IMG/VR virus record: IMGVR_UViG_3300024236_000021 | Coordinates: 1 to 27,280 of that record | Length of the DNA stretch: 27,280 nt | Reading direction: 5' to 3' (one strand) | Origin: a virus | Part shown: positions 25,901 through 27,280 of the stretch, one piece after another | Position numbering within the stretch: the stretch's first letter is position 1 | Layout: each line of letters opens with the position of its first letter | Position numbers and translations under genes: made by a program | Notes under the pieces: model-generated | The model's input: only the letters and a program-made list of their open reading frames with translations | What the model was told of the DNA's origin: nothing | The model's database searches: none

Positions 25901-27280
25901 CATACGTTATATTTTGGCTGAACAAATAAATGTTAATTGGGTATTTAAGAGTAGCTTTATAAAAGTAAATCATAAATTAAGCAGCTTGGAACAAGATATT
26001 ACATTTAATCAAGATAACAAACAATATTTCCAAGATTATATACAAGAAGTAAAACCATATAAGACACAAATTAGAGAATTTATTTCTAGTGTTGATGCTG
26101 TAGAGCCAACTAATACTTCAGTAACAGATTTTGATCTATCACCACAATATAATCCTGCAACACAAACTATAGAACCTATCTATACTGATGTAACGGAAGG
26201 CGTTGTGCGATCCTTCCGTCCCGATGCTACTTCTGTATATCCAAGAAAGCATTTTATTGATAATTTAGGTTCAGGCATAGAAAAAATTGTAATAAAAGAT
26301 CCAGGATCTGGATATACTATTCCGCCAAAAGTAATAATTGGTGATGGCACATCTTCTGCACAAGCTCAAGCATATGTAGGATATGGCAAAATTACAGATA
26401 TAAAAATAATAAATCCTGGAAATAATTTTATTTTACCGCCAACAATAAAGATTGAGGGCTCTCAAGCAGACAATGGCACCGTTGCAACTGCATTTGCAAG
26501 ACTATCTAAGGGAGTTGTGAGAACTCCAACTGTAAAGATTAAGTTTGATAGAATTGCAAGTGAGTTTTATATAGAAAATCTTTCTGTTACTGAATCAATA
26601 ACGCCTAGATCGACACAGCTTCGATATGATCTTGAATGGCCTGTGAATTTAGAAAATGATAAATTAAAAATTTATGTAAATTCACAAGAATTACTTAAAC
26701 GTGAATATGTTATTGAAAACATAGAAAAAACAGATAATCGAGCTACGTTTAAACACGGTAGAATTACATTTATAAACCAATTATCTGACAATGATATTGT
26801 AACAGTAGACTATTATAAATCTATAGAATTATTAGATGCAGCAGATAGAATTAATTTTGCATATAATCCCACTAGTTCAATGGCAGGAAAAAAACTTAAC
26901 CAATTAATGACTGGAGTTGATTATGGAGGCGTCGAAGTTAAGAGCTTTGATTTTGATAGTCCTAGCGGTTGGGATACTCAGCCGTGGTTTACTGATTCAT
27001 GGGATGCCTACAATAATACTTTTGAAGATGAAGTATTTACAAGTGACGGATCTACTATTGCAGTACAACTAAGTGCTCCTTTAGAAGACGGTATAGTTTA
27101 TAACTTTTATAAAAATGGTGTAAGAATTGATGCACCTGACTATGTAGAAAGTACTCCAGAAGTTCCAGGATACTCAGCTACTAATCCGTATGCAGAAACA
27201 GCAAGTATGACCGGCGATGGACAAACAGATATTATTTACACTCAAAATTTAGGTATAGATTTAAACGACGGCGATGTGTT
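13962..27280 (+). CDS. gp7: giant gp7-like baseplate wedge protein, 3' end beyond the window
   Basis: One frame is open from ATG 13962 (TAATG overlap with gp6; GGAGGA at 13945-13950) to the window edge, 4439 codons without a stop. The position after gp6 and a segment near residues 1918-1955 (FQKREYLSNLIIDD, LKFYQGMIQEKGSKNSIMK, LFGAL) recall T4 gp7 (KR..., YDFYSTKGIEASYKFLFKVL), so a gp7 role is inferred; T4 gp7 has only 1032 aa. Parts seen in order: N-terminal FLPKFFRTEANRKFLQATLD (near 25-44); cupredoxin-like domain (about 190-335); two NG...DY beta modules (about 755-1025); FPNVRPFIIGHDGSQ (near 1140); CBM5/12-like modules near 1572, 1834, 2332, 2970 and 3025; FG-GAP blades between about 2249 and 3335; GxGY repeats near 3733-3800 and 4106-4170; further NG...DY modules at 4238-4287 and at the edge. 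No transmembrane segment or signal peptide is evident. It could include parts of other wedge or fibre proteins by fusion. Confidence 0.7.
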   Translation, partial: MAYNNNQNESSLPTPGNNKKQSIDFLPKFFRTEANRKFLQATLDQLISNGAAEKIDGYVGRKYNESYKLGDHYLEDVSRLRNDYQFEPAVSLRDNLDNVEFAKDYQDYINVLKYFGTNIENHDRLNSVNTYSWTPHINWDTFTNFREYYWLPNGPLTVPVTGQSREITSTYSVTIEDQGDNVAYVFNDGFTRNPKLKLYRGQTYRFDIDTPGHPIAFSISRSFTPGVALLVAGQEGIRGDGLFDAVLYGNEYDQGEYVVLPVDNSVTFEADENVSTLFPDGIRKFDEEGNEVAIAYVEKGTIEFTVPFNAPTHLFYISQNEVNTSGQIRVYDVEENTFLNVEEDILNKKQYKSSNNIEFTNGLCIQFQGDVYPEKYSLGEWYVEGVGSQIALISKQDLTIPSAYTSDVEVPFDTNEFDVFPFDTANNFPLVKDYITINRATKDKNPWSRNNRWFHKDVVLKSFRYNNVAENLDDNYRASRPIIEFDAGIKLFNYGVSAKKDIDLLDSFTTDVFSTIQGQVGYIVDGIELQQGMRVLFTNDSDILVSGKIFEVKFINLNNQRVIKLEETIDTMPLDLETVFVKSGKKYSGLSFHYTNNSWVQSQTKDSINTEPMFDLCCPQGNSYADPTVFNSTTFKGTKIFSYKKGNGNDDTELGFPLSYRNIENSGDILFEFNLLTDFFNVQEGDDLITIKTDTANLRKYKDRENFDYLNGWNNTPSRFHQYVIKDIEVDLLTTNKISIDTYNAPARLTDLKIIVYKNNNLLFNSKDYTIEKKESNVYLTFEKDLEPGDLIKIKTHSKESKNENGYYELPISLERNPLNDDITEFTLGEVFDHVDSMIEELKDFRGTYPGNNNLRDLKNISKFGKRFVKHESGLANTIYHFTSKEYNIIRAVEFSKEKYLEFKRNFFDTSQKLGFDGTDIAHVDKILYELNKDKNKTQPFYFSDMLAAGAAARNEYRIIDNNINFYPLTRKFNLDDLTQQAVYLYINGVQLVHGRDYKFTDDNFVDIFREKNNGDVLEIYEYESTDGSFIPSTPSKLGLYPTWYPHIKLDDTSAKKETIYNAGPFKIYGESELGESKNKFGYYYPVFTTKSAAKEYNTTSENTIEEVYFKGLNKVFYIPSDIGSFATLNDTEDFEFFPNVRPFIIGHDGSQILCYLDYRDKLAIELEKRIYNNIKVDYNDNDIDVEAYLGNDFADYPVPQEIQNQLLLRDFTAWQKFIQVGYAENSFYDVNNPFTFNYKDANNLKGKQSPGFWRKIYFNNFNTDNPHSCPWEMLGFTNKPTWWNTVYGPAPYTSNNLILWNDLELGRIADPENTRIDKRFVRPGLRNFIPVNEKGDLISPLDCNIVSNFNQRTARESFEFGDYSPVESAWRKSSDFPFALLRTLLLTNPADTIAKGFDLANAKRNIANQKTYAPTGKFIANKDIVVPNTNVDSVRTITSGLLNYIYNLVASDVLSVYTTYTDQLKNLQVNLSFRLAGFSDKQKINLILESKSPKHDIGSSGIFVPQENYKLVYNVSSPLENFTYSGVIVEKSPNGFIITGYNEKYPQFDYFKPLIGSTKYPVTVGGLSEEFSTWAPRAPYKKDQIVFHLNAYYRVTSDFTSNTTFTQDFLAKLSTLPSAGGRVANFYKNFDNVTTKSLSYGTILKTVQEVVDFLLGYGALLKSKGFIFDDVTDDVVNDWPSVAKEFMFWTTQGWADGTVISLSPSANELRFQTEYSVVDNIFDKFYDTHIIANTGDELDGEFSSLLRDGNSFGLKIKNSDLGLYGMSLPIVQKEHIVILDNTTIFNDVIYHPASGYRQKRIRVTGYRSDEWNGSLNVPGFLYDDAVVKEFEEYKDYSIGNIIKYKQFYYVATQNTIGSTEIDYNQWIQLNEKPVSDLITNFDYRASQFNDFYESNTASFDPNLQELSQRFIGFQKREYLSNLIIDDVSQLKFYQGMIQEKGSKNSIMKLFGALSSKGQESLEFFEEWAVKTGMYGSTEDIKQIEIQLSDTDIVESPQAVLFTDKIPNKNFDKLFRIKPSELVDKPADYTSNVFTVKPTVNEYVKTSGPVDIDDIDFEVSNRSDLSLGNINQFKLGGYIHLTNQINENWQVYQHTRLNLIAEELTEVATLNDAGELIYSVKFNKWISSFISVSQFIGIRDAQEYNLNGFYEVVGISNNTAFIKVPTDNNIIGFINEKLSVSTLREVRINSTTDINQIVNEEMYSNQKVWVDNYSNQNWAVLQNNSVYNLLDQYDNPTEWDSTQQNFTGAMVATPDNNNVFVAASGDDAGKIFVYRRSRDSDKLILSQELNLEDATESIDSYNGFGHSIDVSPDGEYLVVGIPTTSGIKTLFKGDFDPDTEYRKNDIIKYRENFWKANKTIIPQIGIQPFSTFDSYVTLVEQEDTDSTTLKLLVAGNPGLPTNNIDHFLVRAPEDMYIGTKGQTDGEEGTGDKVNLAWNRSSYAFPTLDAYLPFDGEIPALTAEFISQEHEIVEKIDAILYIDTYVSLPSVGDQVETDTGSGIVYYLETYRDSAVLYLKNLNGVMTVTGELFVSNGNFMGFYSQESTFATSDAVGGFWLIKTPFNYGNNGRYFDIGRGLVFADVRTSDSARITNIYSNIQNTTSEIGTFVNEENRASFITHLSYTGDPDGTEAPQPSNLWAVRISKDFTQELLDKNFYTSAGSESNQSLSFNFYNLDNSPVSLTNTGFDINELNQSHQLYDIWDGYIDFEFTEFDFQGNPFGLQVGDIVTDSQIPRDGQGGLALTSTSTSSAEVVFYQRNFNSVRIYVKVLSGSWRELNNIAKVEIQRSARDENDVDRIVGTISDTKNNIVIGTNLVGKLLIFQKQTGNFNISSNPAILNAEYYFYKENIEGGIPRLPNPPSELNKDYAHVYNIPLDARGTSSGLNNEGSVAIFRRQPNGKYDYKRVLTSQYKTNERRFGEKVRITQQDNLYTLMVSSDSVVLAGDDSTDRREHPGAIEIFYHGTEELDQFKGGYQLTQYNKGDIVIYKDDYYVANKDTDEAVISNITNSIVWDNISFRYGVDRDYKGNWDNSYGYQKDSIVLYDNKFYKALTNIAAGVQWITSYWKEVTNKFDYLGYLPNLTGNNYYGEDVYDPVTNIIEFSEAFDISPTGQVLAVIARIEESNSTVTKNLAIYRKDDSKYKLYQIIQSPNDIEDWGSQVSIAPDGLSIAVSAPKTTVNKLNQGAVYIYKQVNGQFVLDLQNKQGQIITSPTSELSELFGYKIALTDQNLVVTSLNGDQKRPTTFDVFSKKIEESIYVNDSLSTRNSVETTFDQNFTQFANTNIDSGMVYVYEDIQGSYTYSENFKFNNTTYEFGKNLHASNNHVYIGIPFYSDDPSKGIFLDYRKPKNKFAWNIYKEIRPPVDLDLIEGAFIYNKKENKIVSYVDYIDPIQGKVAGIAEQDITFKSYYDPAYYNVGSTNSINVNSDQTWLDSHVGQVWWDLTSARYVYPYQGSINYQKNNWSALSEGAEINVYEWVESDVLPSQWAVEADTEKGIVKNISGQPLYGDAKYSAKLNYDPLSQTFTTKYYFWVKDNKVIPSLENRNISVYDISQLIERPRENGYRYISFIGSDKIVLNNFDKLIKSNDLILNIKYKTKPTIDSNLHMQYKLIADGDSTATIPTNIERKWFDSLIGFDSNARHVPDSNLPTPQKYGILNSPRQGMFVNRTEALKQSIERINEVFNNNLIADEYNINELNRIDELPSISSGDYDVSIDTYEELQYISTNKLIQAVLTPIIINGRLERIQITNPGRGYKVPPTIEILGQGSDAEIKLEINNLGSVTNATIVNKGQGYDDTTSFFVRRFSVLVKSDSTSQDFWSIYGYNETSKTWFRRRSQSFDVSRYWNYKDWYAEGYNQFTKIDYEIDASYELQGLNPEFNSIIRINDIGSSGWLLLKRTGNSASEDYTIDYETIGRQNGTINLKSSLYNTQENISGYDNRTFDNGIYDNNPAQELRIILECIKNNIFINDLAIEYNQLFFSSIRYILAEQINVNWVFKSSFIKVNHKLSSLEQDITFNQDNKQYFQDYIQEVKPYKTQIREFISSVDAVEPTNTSVTDFDLSPQYNPATQTIEPIYTDVTEGVVRSFRPDATSVYPRKHFIDNLGSGIEKIVIKDPGSGYTIPPKVIIGDGTSSAQAQAYVGYGKITDIKIINPGNNFILPPTIKIEGSQADNGTVATAFARLSKGVVRTPTVKIKFDRIASEFYIENLSVTESITPRSTQLRYDLEWPVNLENDKLKIYVNSQELLKREYVIENIEKTDNRATFKHGRITFINQLSDNDIVTVDYYKSIELLDAADRINFAYNPTSSMAGKKLNQLMTGVDYGGVEVKSFDFDSPSGWDTQPWFTDSWDAYNNTFEDEVFTSDGSTIAVQLSAPLEDGIVYNFYKNGVRIDAPDYVESTPEVPGYSATNPYAETASMTGDGQTDIIYTQNLGIDLNDGDV
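14536..14970 (+). other. cupredoxin-like domain in the giant wedge protein, copper ligands not kept
   Basis: Residues about 190-335 run LKLYRGQTYRFDIDTPGHPI ... GTIEFTVPFNAPTHLFYISQ, then an SGQI.VYDV end. Marine phage and bacterial cupredoxin-like domains have the same skeleton (Y..G.TY.F.V..PGHP, then G..T..VP..AP..LYY.C..H..M.G.I). Here the positions expected for Cys, His and Met near the end read Ser, Asn and Ser, so a structural beta-sandwich rather than a copper site is likely. Confidence 0.5.
18675..23172 (+). other. five CBM5/12-like carbohydrate-binding module candidates
   Basis: Five segments share the pattern Y..(G/D)xI(V)xYxxxYYxA....W: near 18675-18770 (YKKDQIVFHLNAYYRVT), 19459-19570 (YSIGNIIKYKQFYYVAT then NQW), 20956-21080 (YRKNDIIKYRENFWKAN), 22869-23006 (YNKGDIVIYKDDYYVAN) and 23034-23172 (YQKDSIVLYDNKFYKAL then YWKEV). 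This is the signature of type-3 chitin-binding/CBM5/12 modules. In a baseplate they could touch surface glycans or serve as spacer folds. Confidence 0.55.
20706..23970 (+). other. FG-GAP-type beta-propeller blades with insertions
   Basis: Blade-like segments follow the FG-GAP pattern (FG.S....DG..L.VG.P ... G.VY.Y): 20706-20795 and 20871-20928 (FGHSIDVSPDGEYLVVGIP), about 22630-22860 (GSVAIFRR, then RRFGEKVRI), 23265-23330 (FDISPTGQVLAVIA), 23430-23552 (GSQVSIAPDGLSIAVSAP then GAVYIYK), 23619-23680 (FGYKIALTDQNLVVTS) and 23817-23970 (GMVYVYE then FGKNLHASNNHVYIGIP). This gives roughly six or seven blades, interrupted by the CBM-like modules and a long insert (about 20930-22600). Confidence 0.55.
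25156..26470 (+). repeat. four GxGY-type beta repeats in the giant wedge protein
   Basis: Two pairs of short protein repeats: IQITNPGRGYKVPPTIEILG and TIVNKGQGYDDTTSFFV (about 25156-25366), then IVIKDPGSGYTIPPKVIIG and IKIINPGNNFILPPTIKIEG (about 26276-26470). The common form is I.I.(N/D)PG.GY..PP.(I/V).I.G. The two pairs are separated by about 300 residues of other sequence. Confidence 0.75.

Noticed and set aside
1-27280. tRNA genes, CRISPR arrays, insertion sequences or attachment sites
   Set aside because: No cloverleaf-like segments, no regularly spaced direct repeats and no transposase motifs or terminal inverted repeats were seen on reading either strand by eye.
1-27280. Rho-independent terminators
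   Set aside because: No GC-rich hairpin followed by a T run was found at any gene end; the genes abut too closely to hold one, and the two hairpins noted lie inside coding sequence without T tracts.

Overview
The window is a piece of a T4-like myovirus genome. Coding is nearly wall to wall in an AT-rich sequence. It holds the late sigma factor gp55, a gp47-type nuclease subunit and a run of baseplate genes in the arrangement I associate with marine T4-like phages (cyanophages and pelagiphages). No host gene or auxiliary metabolic gene is present, so the host (Prochlorococcus, Synechococcus, SAR11 or similar) cannot be fixed from this window.

Layout. Bases 1-1408 lie on the minus strand: gp55 (566-1408), then the start of a gp47/SbcD-like metallophosphoesterase (1-509, running off the left edge). 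Each has a near-perfect sigma70-type promoter. Bases 1487-27280 lie on the plus strand and form one tightly packed, translationally coupled tail/baseplate operon: tail tube cap (gp48-like), wedge gp53, a 1042-aa probable hub protein (gp27-like role), a 431-aa separate lysozyme-like protein, a 905-aa gp5-like OB-fold/beta-helix spike with a C-terminal M15 peptidase, wedge gp25, wedge gp6 (1208 aa), and an open reading frame that starts at 13962 and is still open at the right edge (at least 4439 codons), judged a giant gp7-like wedge protein. Most junctions are TAATG overlaps or abutting stop/start codons.

How the genes work together. An early sigma70 promoter drives gp55. Abutting it back to back is a T4-late-type motif (CTAAATACTAT) that should be read by RNA polymerase carrying gp55 and that fires the baseplate operon the other way. 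A second late-type motif (CATAAATACT) lies before gp6. The plus-strand products would build the baseplate: hub and spike with two separate cell-wall enzymes, the tube cap on top, and wedges (gp53, gp25, gp6, gp7) around them.

Most notable points: the divergent early/late promoter switch; gp5 taken apart into a glycosidase gene plus a spike tipped by a peptidase; and a giant wedge protein that has accumulated CBM5/12-like modules, FG-GAP propeller blades, a cupredoxin-like domain and GxGY beta repeats. All family assignments are from reading motifs by eye; no database search was run.
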